Part shown: positions 1 through 11,155 of the stretch, one piece after another
How positions within the stretch are numbered: position 1 is the first letter of the stretch
How the letters are laid out: each line of letters begins with the position of its first letter
Assembly: GCA_916613615.1 (NCBI GenBank)
Contig: OU744731.1
Span: 59,650,289 to 59,714,288, forward strand
Direction of reading: 5' to 3'
DNA from: Steromphala cineraria
Lineage: Eukaryota; Mollusca; Gastropoda; Trochida; Trochidae
Length of the DNA: 64,000 nt
Translations under genes and position numbers: made by a program
The notes under the pieces: generated by a model
What the model saw: the letters and a program-made list of their open reading frames with translations, nothing else
What the model was told of the DNA's origin: nothing
Database searches by the model: none

Positions 1-145
1 ATCGCATTGCTAAACTTTACGTTATATATTGGAATTATTACTGTTCCATTTAGTTTAAATACATTGTCTTTCCATTGGAACCAATAATTTTAATAGTCAT
101 GCCATCACCCTATATTCCCCATACAACGTGCTACTGCCCCTTTAA
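1..145 (-). mobile_element. MITE-B copy (TTAA-target family), cut by window edge
   Basis: This is the terminal part of a 360-bp family that recurs at 29329, 30871, 34212, 38370, 42291 and 59796. It ends in the family terminus CGTGCTACTGCCCCTTTAA. Its orientation is opposite to the copy at 42291. The left half lies outside the window. The terminus coincides with the start of the 2-kb duplicated block, whose other copy (22034) has a TTAA but no MITE there. Confidence 0.8.
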
Positions 146-2115
146 TAGAAGAATTATTTCTTTATTAATTCAATGTTTTTGATCATATTTTAGGATAATT
201 AAAACCAATTTGCAACCAACTTTTGTTAGTCTTTAGTTATCAGTGACATTTTGTCGAATAATAAGTATTTCCTGATTACTAGATAATTTTATCTCTGAAT
301 AACAACTACTGTACCGCTACTTGTTTATACAAATTCACCTGAGAGGAAGCATGACGATTTTGTTTTGTTGCCCCTCATGCAAGGTTCTATTGAGACAAAA
401 GTAATATTCTGACAATTTAAGTTCTATGTAGGGGCCTTTTTACAATCAGTTGTGTTTAAATGCAAATTATCTATCAAAAAATCTCCTTTGTATCAAGTGA
501 AGTTAAAGTTCAGGAAATAATATTTTTTAAAGCATCACAAACAGAAGTAGAGTGCATTTGTCTCCGATGTTTATGTTTATTTCGTCTTCTCGTTTTATTA
601 CCTACATATTTTAGGTCTTTAACCGTTTAAGTACATGTATGTATCAATTTGAAGACTTCTTGTCTGCGAGTCTTGTGTTTTTCTCTATAGATGCATAACT
701 ACATGAACTTAACTGAACTGAGGCTTATCAGTCAGAAGAGACATATTTCACATTAATAATATCTCGATTATATGCGGGATTGTAATTATATTTGGAAAAC
801 TTAAGTCAGTTTAGAAAGTTCGTATGTAGACATTTGTAAAACATTATAAGAAGGTGCTGGCTGATTTACACATTCAACACAACGTATCAATTATATTTAC
901 AAAATGATGGAATGAAAGCTGCATGCTTTAAAAATATACTTTCAGATTTATAATCTACGTTGCCTCCTTTTTATAACCTAAATGGACGAACCAAATGGAA
1001 CAAGTTAACATGGTAGCGGAAACACTGTGTTTATTAGAATTGACAATCTTACCAAATAACATAATTCTTAATTTCGACTTTCCCATTGAACCTTTTACTT
1101 CCGAGAATAGCAGAAATAAGAGGAACATTCTGATTATGCCCTTTGGTGTCTTTAATGGACGGATGGGTCCTAATGTCTGAATATTCTAAAGAGGCAATTT
1201 ACGTTTTCTAGATTACTTGAGATACAATTATGGATAATGGGTTGAATTAGAGAATAGATGCCATTTAGATAGTGAACAAATGTAACCGCAAGCAAAATAT
1301 TTGTGATCCGAAATATAACATTATCACAAATGGATTGAATTGTGACATATTTTTCTTGTAAAGATAATACAACTGGCAAAGTTTTTATAAATACAATTCT
1401 GAATATAGTTACATTGTCTCTTTAAAGGTTTTGTTGAATTTCATGTGTTGTGATACCAACGGAATGTTTAAAATGAATTTCACAATCGATATCACTTTGA
1501 TAACTTAAATAACATATTCAATTGCTTATTACCAACAAGGTTTGATGTTTGATTACAATAAGATAAGATAATAATTTGTATTTTGGAAAGATACAAAGTA
1601 TAAATGCAATGAGTAACACCAAAGTGCAAATGTTGTTTTTGAAAATGCATTATTAATACAGTGTAAATAAGATTCTGTGAATGCAGCAAATGAATAACGA
1701 TCAGATATGCACATGAAGTTAAAGAAGACCATGAATAATATATACGTGTATAGTCTAGGAATCAAATAAAGTTAAATACTTCCACCCTTATGCAAAATGT
1801 TTTTGTAAAGTAACACTTGCCTAACTTCATAAACTGTCAATAATAAAGTTCAATAAATCTGATTGTGGCCTTCTGAATTTTACAAAACGTAATATCAAAT
1901 TGATTGTCCTTAGTAAGACAATGGAAGTTTGACTCCCCCAGACAGTATATAGTAAATAATTGGAGTGTCCTCTCGTTCATTATGTTGACTGATGGGCCTG
2001 ATAGTTATGTTCTCAAGTTTTTAGCTAGACACTTCCCACAGTAACGTTGTCAGTAACCAGAGCGTCATTTGAATCTGCATGTTCTGTCAAGATATTTCAT
2101 TTGACTGTTAATTGG
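141..2115 (+). repeat. Copy A of a 2-kb direct duplication
   Basis: This block aligns collinearly with 22034-24264, by eye at roughly 90% identity or better with small indels. Examples are the matching stretches at 170 and 22060, 720 and 22620, 1600 and 23780, and 1960 and 24135. Copy B carries about 230 extra bases near 23120-23340 that are absent here at about 1215. No reading frame is conserved beyond short chance ORFs, and no terminal inverted repeats are seen. It could be a segmental duplication or an old dispersed element. A diverged echo of its last 80 bases lies at 37440-37520. Confidence 0.85.
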
Positions 2116-2554
2116 TACCTGAACATATCAATAGATTGTGATTCTGTAAGTTAAGATCTATATATAAACTGTTATAGTATTTTTCAATCGTTAGACAATA
2201 ACTATTCTTGTCTAAATACTCAGTTATGATTGTTTTGTTAATTTATGAGTCAATAAAAAAAACCTCAAAGGTCAATCAATTTTGCGTTAATGTTATTTTC
2301 GTTAGATTAGAAATTTTTTAAGTTGGTTATTGAAATTGTGTAAAACACACATTTATAAACTTACTAATCAATCTTCATTTACACTATAGAGTGTCTGCAA
2401 ACAATATTCTTTTTTTGGCAATCACTTTGATAAATGCATTCATTTTTTAATTCATTTATTGGTTGATTTATCAACTGGTATGCTAGAAAATCTACATGCG
2501 TGAAATCTTGATCACAAAAAAACTAAAAATATTTGTTACATCATGTTTTTTAAA
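2116..2554. other. No feature recognised
   Basis: AT-rich sequence with short A and T runs. I see no ORF, repeat or hairpin of note between the duplicated block and the next repeat. Confidence 0.5.
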
Positions 2555-2620
2555 ATAAGCTCATACGTCGTACTAATGATATAACACAAAACATCAGTGA
2601 ATGATTACACAGAAAAAATA
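2555..2620 (+). repeat. Dispersed repeat interrupted by the pearl-like element
   Basis: The left part here (AAGCTCATACGTCGTACTAA) and the right part at about 3909-3980 (GCAGAATGATGAACTGAGG) match, in order, a diverged copy at 17950-18110. In that copy the two parts are only about 100 bases apart. The pearl-like element therefore appears to have inserted into an existing repeat. Confidence 0.5.
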
Positions 2621-3908
2621 GAGCCATTGGCTCTGTAGCTCATCAGGCTTCATCATCAATTATGCTGTAGAGTGTGGCCAATGTGATTCCCCCTTTGTAG
2701 AGGCCACAGGAGCACCAATCATACAATTAAGTAAATGTACAAGTTTCAGTTTTCTAGGCCTTATACTTCAGGAGAAGTAGATGAAAATAGATTTGAAAGA
2801 CGTTCATGTTGCCTTTATTAGGGGCCACAGAGTCACCAAAGCTACAATTCATAATCCTCACTAGTCAAGGAGTCTGTACACAAAGTTTCAGCTTTCTAGG
2901 CCTTATGCTTCTGGAAAAGACTATGAAAATAGGTTTTTAGGGCGTGGCCCCTGTGGCCCTTATTAGGGGTCACAGGTGCCACCAAAGCTACAATATATAA
3001 TCTTCACCAGTCAAGGAGTCTGTACACAAAGTTTCAGCTTTCTAGGCCTTATGGTTCAGGAGAAGAAGATGAAAATAGGTTTTTAGGGTGTGGCCCCTGT
3101 GGCCCTTATTAGGGGTCACAGGGCCACCAAAGCTACAATTTATATTCCTCACTCTTCAAAGAGGCTATACACAAAGTTTCAGCTTTCTAGGCCTTTTGGT
3201 TCTGGAGAAGAAAATGAAAATAGGTTTTTAGGGCGTGGCCCCTGTGGCCCTTATTAGGGATCACAGGGCTACCAAAGCTACAATTTATAATCCTCACTAG
3301 CCAAGGAGTCTGTACAAAAAGTTTATGCTTTCTATGCCTTATGCTTCTGCAGAAGAAGGTAAAAATAGGTTTTTAGGGCTTGGCCCTGTGGCCCTTATTT
3401 GGGGTCACAGGGCCACTAAAGCAACAATTTATAATCCTCACTAGCCAAGGAGTCTGTACACAAAGTTTCAGCTTTCTAGGCCTTATGGTTCAGGAGTAGA
3501 AGATGAAAATAGGTTTTTAGGGCGTGGCATATGTGGCCCTTATTAGGGGTCACAGGGCCACCAAAGCTACAATTTATAATCTTTACTAGTCAAGGAGTCT
3601 GTAAACAAAGTTTCAGCTTTCTAGGCCTCATGGTTCTGGAGAAGAAGATGAAAATAGGTTTTTAGGGCGTGGCCCCTGTGGCCCTTATAAGGGGTCACAG
3701 GGTGACCAAAGCTACAATTTATAATCCCCACTAGCCAAGGAGTCTGTACACAAAATTTCAGCTTTCTAGGCCTTATGGTTCTCGAGAAGAAGTCGAAATT
3801 CCACAAAGTTTACGAACGGATGGACGGACGGACGGACGGACGGACGGACGCCGGACACCATGCCATGCCATAAGCCCATCGGGCCTTACAGGCCAGATGA
3901 GCTAAAAA
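2621..3908 (+). mobile_element. Pearl-like (Helitron/Helentron-type, non-autonomous) element
   Basis: The element contains seven to eight tandem core units of about 145 bp. The landmark CAAGGAGTCTGTACACAAAG recurs near 2865, 3011, 3156, 3301, 3445, 3590 and 3735. A (GGAC)n microsatellite follows at 3818-3850, then a terminal hairpin GGCC-TTACA-GGCC at 3882-3894. The left edge has GTAGCTCATCAGGC (2635) and the right edge CCAGATGAGCTA, an imperfect inverted pair. This combination is the known layout of bivalve pearl/HINE elements, which are thought to be moved by Helitron-type Rep/helicase proteins encoded elsewhere. No protein is encoded. A second copy in the opposite orientation is at 48880-49695. 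Confidence 0.8.
3818..3850 (+). repeat. (GGAC)n microsatellite inside the pearl-like element
   Basis: About eight near-perfect GGAC units lie between the last core repeat and the terminal hairpin, as in pearl-type elements. Confidence 0.9.
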
Positions 3909-4544
3909 CTTATATAATGAATTTCAGTGTAGTTCTAGCAGAATGATGAACTGAGGAGATAATTAACAGTTCTTTATCTGAGTCAGTTTTATGGACCGCC
4001 CAAGTGATAATTATGTAAAACAGTTTATCGAAAATAAACATAGGAACAGAATCCAAAACCATTAATTATTGTATCATTCATGAAATTTAATACATTTTCT
4101 TTCTGAATATGCTTTATGATATAAATGATTACCCTTTCAACCACATATGTTTTCCAAATATCTAACGTTTACTCTAACTGCCTAATCACATTGTCTTATC
4201 ATCACAAAGAAAATATCTGAAGATTACAAATTAACTCTTGGCGTTCACAACAGTTTTGATGAGGGTCATAACAGTACGAGGAATCACATATTACTTCAGG
4301 TATTTTCATTCTGAATTAACTTGAGACTTGTAGGACCAAAGACTTCATTATCAGAAGAACCAAAAGCAATTTGTTCTGAACCTGATAAACTATAGGTCAC
4401 AAAGTTCTCTAACTTTGCTGCTTATAACATAAGTTCGGTTTTCACTGTCATAAACTGCAAAAGAGCTGTAAAAACATCAAATTTTTTTGGAATATGTATA
4501 TGGGCTGGATACGATTACGGTCCATGAATATTTCAGTTTTATTT

Positions 4545-5225
4545 TTTTTAGTTTTCAGTTCTGTAGTAAATCATAGACAAATTGATACTCATATACAAAT
4601 ATGTTGTCATATAAAGGATTTTGGTCACATTTGTCATACAACTGCCTTTCAGAGGTACTTACAAATTTATAAAGGTCACGTCAACCATAAACAATGGTTG
4701 TTTACCATTTGTCATACTGTGTTAAGGACATATATTGTTTTTTATCATGTCAGCCACGATAATAGTTTGTGTATCTTATTCTCAAAACAAGAAGACATAG
4801 TCATCAACATCCCCCGCCAAATAAATTTTGAATTAAAGATCCCAATATATTCTTACATGGCCCACGACTCTGTAATATCTATTTGCATAGATCTCATTTT
4901 CATCCTCCATGAAGGTATTGGAACCATGAAGACACACAGCAAGTTTGCTTAACCCATATCAAATAGTTTCTGAGAAAAGTTGTCTCCTTTAACGACCCCC
5001 TAAAACAGCTTAAAAACACCGAACAAGGGCAATAACTCCAAAAAATATAATTTTGCAGTTCTGTTTTTAGAACTCCATCAAAGTATTGATACCAGGAAGA
5101 TACGGAAGCAAGTTTGATTAACCTATCTTAAATAGTTTCTGAGAAAAGTTGGCCCCTTTGACGACACCCTCGAACAGAGTCCAAAAACATGGAACAAGGG
5201 CAATAAGTCTGTAAAAAATAAATTG
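4545..5225 (+). repeat. Diverged tandem repeat, period about 169 bp
   Basis: Two clear units share AAATAGTTTCTGAGAAAAGT (4961 and 5130) and ACAAGGGCAATAA (about 5025 and 5195). Weaker similarity reaches back towards 4545. A 152-codon open frame (4494-4952, +) lies over the first part. It shows no recognisable domain and extends into the repeat, so I do not call it a gene. Confidence 0.55.
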
Positions 5226-5954
5226 TTTCCTGAAAAACATTTTCATCATTATAATCACAGATTTCGACAATTAAGCTGTTGATTCCCAAACTCGTATGCA
5301 CAAGACAGTGGAATAAAACGATTTGTAAATGTCAGATAAATGCCTGACAAGTAGTTAATAAGCGCCAGAACATGTACATGTACGTATCAAGAACGTCTGT
5401 ATTACACCTTAAAATTGCGCCTGATGTTGAATCCACTTCCACAGAATCCCACGAAGTACCTTTAACAAAGAACTAATTTACTTATATCCTGCAAATGCAT
5501 TTAGTATTTCTTTCAAACATTTTAATAAGATGTCTTCAATCGATTTTTTTGTATTGAAAGAGACCTTTTTTCAGTTTTTAGCTTTGTCTTAAATTTTAAT
5601 CAACAAAAAACTTCTCTGAATTCCCAATCTCTAGAGATAAGATACTCTCAAAAAGTGTTGTTGCACAACCGTACTTATCCTTATCCTCATGTAAGAATCT
5701 CGATCTCTGATTAGTCCACTGAACCTGGATAAATACTGATGTCACCCTCTTGAGCGGGTGATAAATCATTTATACCTCGGCACATAAAATGCATGAAAAA
5801 AAGTGCGAGTGAGCGTCTTGAAAAGTACACTGGATGCTACCTGAACACATGATCAGGCTGGTTACTTTTGATCAACCGACATGTAGCTTTAAACAAAGTA
5901 TAGTCAAAGGACTTACGTTTTTTCTTTTGTTTCAACATTCGGTAAGAAAAATTC
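5226..5954. other. No feature recognised
   Basis: No gene, repeat or structured element is seen up to the palindrome at 5955. Confidence 0.5.
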
Positions 5955-6093
5955 GTTATACCATTCAAAGGCGGGGTACATGGGGAGATATCTGCCTCTC
6001 GCTTGGTGTTATGCAACTCGTCTTCGGCTCGTCGCATAACACCAAGCTCGAGGTGGATATCTCCCCATGCACCCCGCCTCTGAATGGTATAAC
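5955..6093. repeat. Long palindrome (60-bp arms, 19-base loop)
   Basis: The arms 5955-6014 and 6034-6093 are nearly perfect inverse complements. For example GCTTGGTGTTATGC at 6001 pairs with GCATAACACCAAGC at 6034, and GTTATACCATTCA pairs with TGAATGGTATAAC at the outer ends. The arms are richer in G+C than the flanks. Overlapping ORFs on both strands here are by-products of the palindrome. It may be a fold-back MITE. Confidence 0.9.
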
Positions 6094-6360
6094 TTATATG
6101 TATATTTCCTTTCTATCCATAATTTATCATTTCGTTATTTTCATCATAATGACAAAGCTTTCCATTGAGAAATATACTTTTATGAAGTTGTTAGGTAATT
6201 AAGTTCAATACTTTTTATTTACAGAATAGTGACGTCTGATAAAGATCCTTTTACCGTTCTCGACGATATGCTTTATAAAGAAATGTTACTTTGGGCAAAG
6301 ATACAATCACTTTTAAACTTTTCTATGCTTGTTTTAGAAAGTAAATCAAAGTGTTTTTGA

Positions 6361-6432
6361 TTGAGAAGTCACATCTAGTTTGTTTTTGCAGTAATTTTAG
6401 ATTGAAAAGTGGCATCTACTTTGTTTTTGCAG
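6361..6432 (+). repeat. Short 41-bp direct duplication
   Basis: TTGAGAAGTCACATCTAGTT at 6361 is repeated with changes at 6402, and both units end in TTTGTTTTTGCAG. Each unit ends in a polypyrimidine-AG string resembling a splice acceptor, but no exon follows convincingly. Confidence 0.5.
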
Positions 6433-6719
6433 GAAAAAATGGCCAGATTAATGTATTCCTTTCAATGTCACTTAAAGAAACGTTTTTATGGTGCGAAATT
6501 AAATTATTTGAACCTACGGATAAAGTGTAAAGTAATATCAATTTGTATTAACATCACACTTTCCTGACGTTCATTTTTATCATACATTAAACAACTTTGC
6601 TTTTTATTTGAACTTAAATGGGAAAACAGAAAAATGTACAATGATTTGCAAGGAGCTTCGTTTTCTTGCTCCACGGTAAAAATGATGTTCAAAATACCGG
6701 TTTCCGACACAGGATCATT

Positions 6720-6945
6720 CTTAGAAGCATAGCGATTTCATGCCAGGGTAAATTAATCTGATGAAACTGATGAAAATGATTTTCTAGAGTATAGGAAAGA
6801 CATCAAACACAGACCTTACAATTCTTTGCAACCATTTGGTGGCATATATGTATGAATTCAATAAAGCAGGACAAACCAAGCATTGAATTCCATCAACGAA
6901 CTGCAATTATATTCTTCTACAAGATTTCGTGCTTGAGAACACCAC
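6720..6945 (+). repeat. Diverged dispersed repeat (partner at 21775-21990)
   Basis: The two regions share landmarks in the same order: GCGATTTCATGC / ACGATTTCATGC, TCTGATGAAA, the CCAAGCAT block and the ATTTCG block. Identity looks like about 65-70%, and open reading frames are not shared. Confidence 0.4.
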
Positions 6946-7590
6946 ATGTCCAAGAAGATAGTCTAAGTTAGATATGCTATACGATTATGATATTGATATT
7001 ATGGTATTTTTGGACCTTATACTTTATTTGAATTAAACAGTAAATATTATGCACTGTGAACATATTGAAAAATGTTGATTGATTGTTGCAGTGTTGTTAA
7101 CTTGAAATAACCTATTTCATTAAAGATTTTATGAACGCTGAATATTTTCGTAATCTTATCAATCAAATCAAATGGAATAAAGAATAAAATATTTCTTACG
7201 CTGGCAGCGGAATACAGCTACATTTTCTCACTCAAAGCGAACAAGAAATATCAATTGACATAATTGTAGAGCATTGACTTCAACAGTCGCTGTTGCTTTA
7301 CAACATAGCATGCAGTTGATTAAGTGATTGTTAATTCCTGATACACCCGCTCTGTTTTAAAGGACTTCTTCAGAAGAGATAAATCGTGGATCAGTGTATA
7401 GGGTTGTGTTTAAATATAATAGTGTTTTTCATTGAGATCAATGCACTTAAATGCGTCATCAAATATTGGAAGAGGATAAAAGATTCCAAATTTATATAGA
7501 TCAAATTAGGCTTTATTCATGAAAAGTACATCCCACGAAAATGCAAAATAAATAACCATCATATTAGAGAGTCACTGTCGTGATCAGAAG
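6946..7590. other. No feature recognised
   Basis: AT-rich sequence without a recognisable gene or repeat. Confidence 0.5.
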
Positions 7591-7644
7591 CATTCTCTCC
7601 CCACAGACGCAGATCAAGTCATGAAATGTCTATACAGCCTCTGT
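7591..7644 (-). mobile_element. MITE-A copy, outer part (split by the LINE)
   Basis: This holds the outer terminal repeat of MITE-A (CTCTCCCCACAGACGCAG, then the AAGTCATGAAATGT block). It stops at ACAGCCTCTGT (7634-7644). The same 11 bases recur at 13339-13349, where the rest of the MITE resumes. The two pieces form one MITE-A copy into which the LINE inserted. Confidence 0.85.
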
Positions 7645-8013
7645 CACGTATCAGAGGAATAACAAAACCCAAGCTGTAATGATAAAGTTTATTTACAAAA
7701 TAAAATAAAACTAAAATTAATCACTAACCCGTCCCATAGTTTACCTACATGTACCTACCACTACACTACCTACAAAGAAAACCTCCCAACTAACACTCCA
7801 AATACATACAACATTCAAGAACACATGAAATAACTAACACAACACTGTCTCATCAATAACTGCGAACACACGCAGAACTCCAGAGTCTTTGTCAAATTAT
7901 GCCACTTATAATTCAATATGGTTTACAGAACAGAAGTTTATTGTATTTCGGGGCCAGGAGGCCTAGAGTACATTTACAGATATATATGAGTTGACAATAA
8001 CATCACTAGAGCG
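7645..8013 (-). other. LINE 3' untranslated region
   Basis: This stretch between the ORF2 stop and the target duplication has no ORF. It contains AATAAA-like strings on the minus strand (for example near 7950) and A/T-rich runs near 7690-7720. The minus-strand end is not a simple poly(A) tail. Confidence 0.6.
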
Positions 8014-8511
8014 CTATCTTAACTTAAATACCTTATACAGGTAGGTGGCTAAGCGGAGCAACAAATTTGTATTGGTTGTTGATAACAATGAAATGAAGTG
8101 TTTAGTACATGGATGGTTATAGTAATACTTAGGTAAATACTGTTCACGGATTTGAGCATAAAACGGACATAAGAACAAAACATGATATTCATCTTCTTCA
8201 CCTTCTCCGCAATACGGACATATCAAATCAGCAGGATTAAGAATCTGAACATGTTTGTATTTTGTACTTTTAAAATAATTGGAACAGCATCTAAACTTAG
8301 TGAGAGCTCTTCCTAATTGTACAGATGTTATACAGGTCAAATATCTTTCAGTATTAAGCTGAGACTTAAAGGTACAATAAGTAGATAACAGTGAAGAAAA
8401 ACTTACATCTTGATTCCAGTTTTGCTTGTACATGTCTAATACACGTTGTTTAAATTCTGACATAAATAATTTATTATTACCAACTTCTTGACAAATGAAG
8501 CCCAAAGCCAT
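8014..8511 (-). pseudogene. LINE ORF2, C-terminal zinc-knuckle segment
   Basis: This is the last 165 codons of ORF2. It carries a CX2CX8HX4C knuckle (C98, C101, H110, C115 of this segment, sequence around CPYCGEGEEDEYH). Such knuckles close the ORF2 of many non-LTR elements and probably help bind the RNA template. The upstream segment (8477-8791) runs into this one in a different frame near 8490-8505, so a frameshift separates them. The segment ends at a normal-looking stop with a VFKLR terminus. Confidence 0.85.
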
Positions 8512-8791
8512 AAGAAAATAAAAACATTCTAACTGCTGATGCCCAGTTACTGTAACCTATATCATCATGTTGTTTCATAAGCAAAAAACAATGTTTGACA
8601 TATCTATTATAATCCATACTGACTATCTTTAACCAATAACTTACAACCCTTAACTGTTGATTGATAAACAAAGGGTGGCGTCCACATTCGCCCAAAGCTG
8701 CCAAGTTGCTTGTGCGATAACCAACTCTTAAAATATATTTACAAAATTTTGTGTTGATAACTTCTATGGATTTTCTTTCAATAGTTCCCAA
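8477..8791 (-). pseudogene. LINE ORF2, segment after the RT thumb
   Basis: This segment of about 104 codons continues the reverse transcriptase after a frameshift. The upstream frame reads GTEIW then leaves phase. This frame picks up as GTIERKSIEVINTKFCKYIL, consistent with loss of one base in the C run at 8787-8789. It includes the GYRTSNLAALGECGRHPLF block seen in this group of LINEs between RT and the zinc knuckle. It ends out of frame with the C-terminal segment. Confidence 0.8.
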
Positions 8792-10152
8792 ATTTCCGTA
8801 CCATACATTAAAATTGGTTGGATTTTCCTATCGAAAATATCAAAACATGTGTTAACATCTAAATTTTCATATCTATGTATCATTCTTTTAACAGGTACTA
8901 AGGCTTTCTCTGCCTGTTTGGCCAAATTTTGACAAGCAACGGTAAACATATTTCTACATGAAAAGATAATACCCAAATACTTATAATATGAAACGACCTC
9001 TATAGACTGCCCTGCGTAAAGCCATTTTTCAAATTTAGATAACTTCCCTCCCTTTTTAAAAACAATTATTTTAGTTTTATCTAAATTTACTGTTAATCCC
9101 CATTTTATACAATATTCTTCTAAAATATAAATTTTTCTCTGTAGGTTGATGACAGTATCACCAAACATAATTATGTCATCAGCAAACAAAAGCAAACATA
9201 TTTCTTTAATATCAGTATCAACGAAAATACCTCGTGTGTCCGTTCGAACAATAGTTGTAGCTAATTCTTCAATATACATCAAAAACAGAATTGGAGACAA
9301 CATACATCCTTGTCTAACTCCTCGGGAAGATGAAAACATGTCTGTAAACTGACATGGCGAGGATCGCACACACGCTTTAACATTTGAATAAATACTTTCC
9401 AATAATCTATATATTTTACCATGTATTCCTTTTCTTAGTAATTGAAAGAGAAGCTTAGTTCTATCAACATAATCAAAAGCTTTTTTGAAATCTATGAAAA
9501 TACAATATAGCTTACCCTTTTTTTTCCTCAGATACTTATATGCTAATGTATTCAATATAAACATGTTGTCCACTGTTGAATATCCATCTCTGAAACCAGC
9601 TTGTGCTTCTGATATAACAGAATGTAATTCTAACCAAAATTTTAGTCTTGAATTAATAATAGAGGTAAAAGCTTTGCCTAACATATCCAGAAGTGTAATC
9701 CCCCTGTAATTATCCGGATTTCCTTTACTTCTATTTTTGAATAATGGTATAATCACTCCTTGATTCCAAGCGTCGGGGAACTGCCCTGTTCTGAGAATAT
9801 TATTTAACAATATTACCAAATATGGAGATAGAGTATCACAAATAACCTTTATTGCTTCGGCAGGAATTACATCTGGTCCAGCAGATTTACCATTTTTTAA
9901 ATTTTTAATAGATCTTTTTATTTCCTCTTCTGTTATTGTATCGCCCAAAATATCATCACTTTCAGCACAATCCTCACACACCAATGCATTGTGGTCAGAT
10001 AAATAATCCTCAACATGTTTGTCGAAAGAGCTTCCTAACTCAACTTCAGGGTTTAAAAGGGTTTTGAAATAATAATACCAATCGCCTACAGAGATGGAAC
10101 AATCAGCTTGGGCTTTACCAGACCACAAAGATTTCAAGAGTTTCCAAAACAC
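8764..10152 (-). pseudogene. LINE ORF2, reverse transcriptase domain
   Basis: A 462-codon open frame covers all core RT blocks. They are KSAGPDVIPAE (about residue 90), the NYRGITLLD block (about 148), the AQAGFRDGYST block (about 184), FIDFKKAFDYVD with the first catalytic Asp (about 220), RGVRQGCMLSP (about 277), FADDI with the catalytic Asp pair (about 323), the NLDKTK block and the YYKYLGIIFS block. The catalytic residues are intact. The frame is broken at its 3' end by a frameshift near 8787. At its 5' end it joins the endonuclease out of frame after an apparent deletion of the usual linker. Confidence 0.92.
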
Positions 10153-10162
10153 TTTACAGTCC

Positions 10163-11128
10163 TTATTTTAAGCAGCCTCGATAACATCTACATACTACAC
10201 AGTAATCAATCACACTACAACCCTGTGCACCGACGAACGTGAATTCACCAAGTTTATCTCCATCCAATCTGCCGTTAGTGACATGTAGATCCAGTTTTGT
10301 ACATACATCCAAAAATTGTTTACCATAACTGTTAACAACTAAATCTTTTGATGATCTATCCATATTGAATGAATCGACCTTATAGCAGCTTTCTTCACAT
10401 GGTAAATATTTATCATCATCACACAATATGTAGTCTTGTAATGTACCAATTCTAGAGTTAAAATCACCTTTCAAGATAAAATTACAGTTATAGTATTCAT
10501 TCAGCAACTCGAACAAGTGCATTTCTAAATTTTCAATACCCGAAGATTGGTCTTTTTCCGTTGTTGGAATATACACAAAACCTAGCAAAAGATTCTCGTG
10601 GCACTTGAACAGATCTGTGACATTAAAGAAAACACAGTCGTCCCAACTACTATGAATTCTATTGATATGTGATAAAATGTCCTCCTTAACATAAACAGCA
10701 ATACCACCGCTATATCTCCCAAAATTTGATGTTTTATCTCTAACACGTTGAAAACACTTGTAGCCAGGTATAAGATCAACAAAGTCTCCTTCATTCCTAG
10801 CTCATGTTTCTACAAAAGCAAATATATCTGACATTGTCACCAAATTTTCGATAACACTAAATGCATTAGTAATCTTAGAATATAACCCATTTACGTTCCA
10901 ACAAATAAATCTAAGATTGTCACTGATGTTTGATTTAAAGTCTCTATATCCAGTTTTAGGGAGATTTGGTGGTCTACTACAGTTCTTTAGCGGCTGATAT
11001 TTACCTTTTGCTTTTTGTTGTTGTATTCGTTGTTTACTTATTTGTTGATTTGCTGCTGCACATTGGTTTGGATCTAAAGTTTGAGTTTTCCCTGTTGTAC
11101 TTGTTTCGTTGAATGTTGGTTGCTCCAT
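10163..11128 (-). pseudogene. LINE ORF2, AP-endonuclease domain with one stop
   Basis: ORF2 starts at the ATG of 11126-11128, 28 bp past the ORF1 stop. The frame reads a basic leader, then APE-type endonuclease motifs: WNVNGL (about residue 76), the ET(W) block, FVYIPT, GDFNSR and SVIDY. One in-frame stop, TGA at 10802-10804, replaces the tryptophan codon expected after FAFVET. Reading continues in the same frame to 10163. The final SDH block and the EN-RT linker are missing, and the next domain (10152 downwards) is in another frame, so a deletion is inferred. The domain would nick target DNA to prime reverse transcription. Confidence 0.85.
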
Positions 11129-11155
11129 GCAGCAAGTCGAACCTCGGCCTGCATG

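Noticed and set aside
4494..4952. 152-codon plus-strand ORF
   Set aside because: No recognisable domain, AT-driven composition (Ile, His, Phe), and it extends into a tandem repeat.
5834..6202. 122-codon plus ORF and 66-codon minus ORF
   Set aside because: Both are read through the palindrome at 5955-6093, which gives open frames on both strands.
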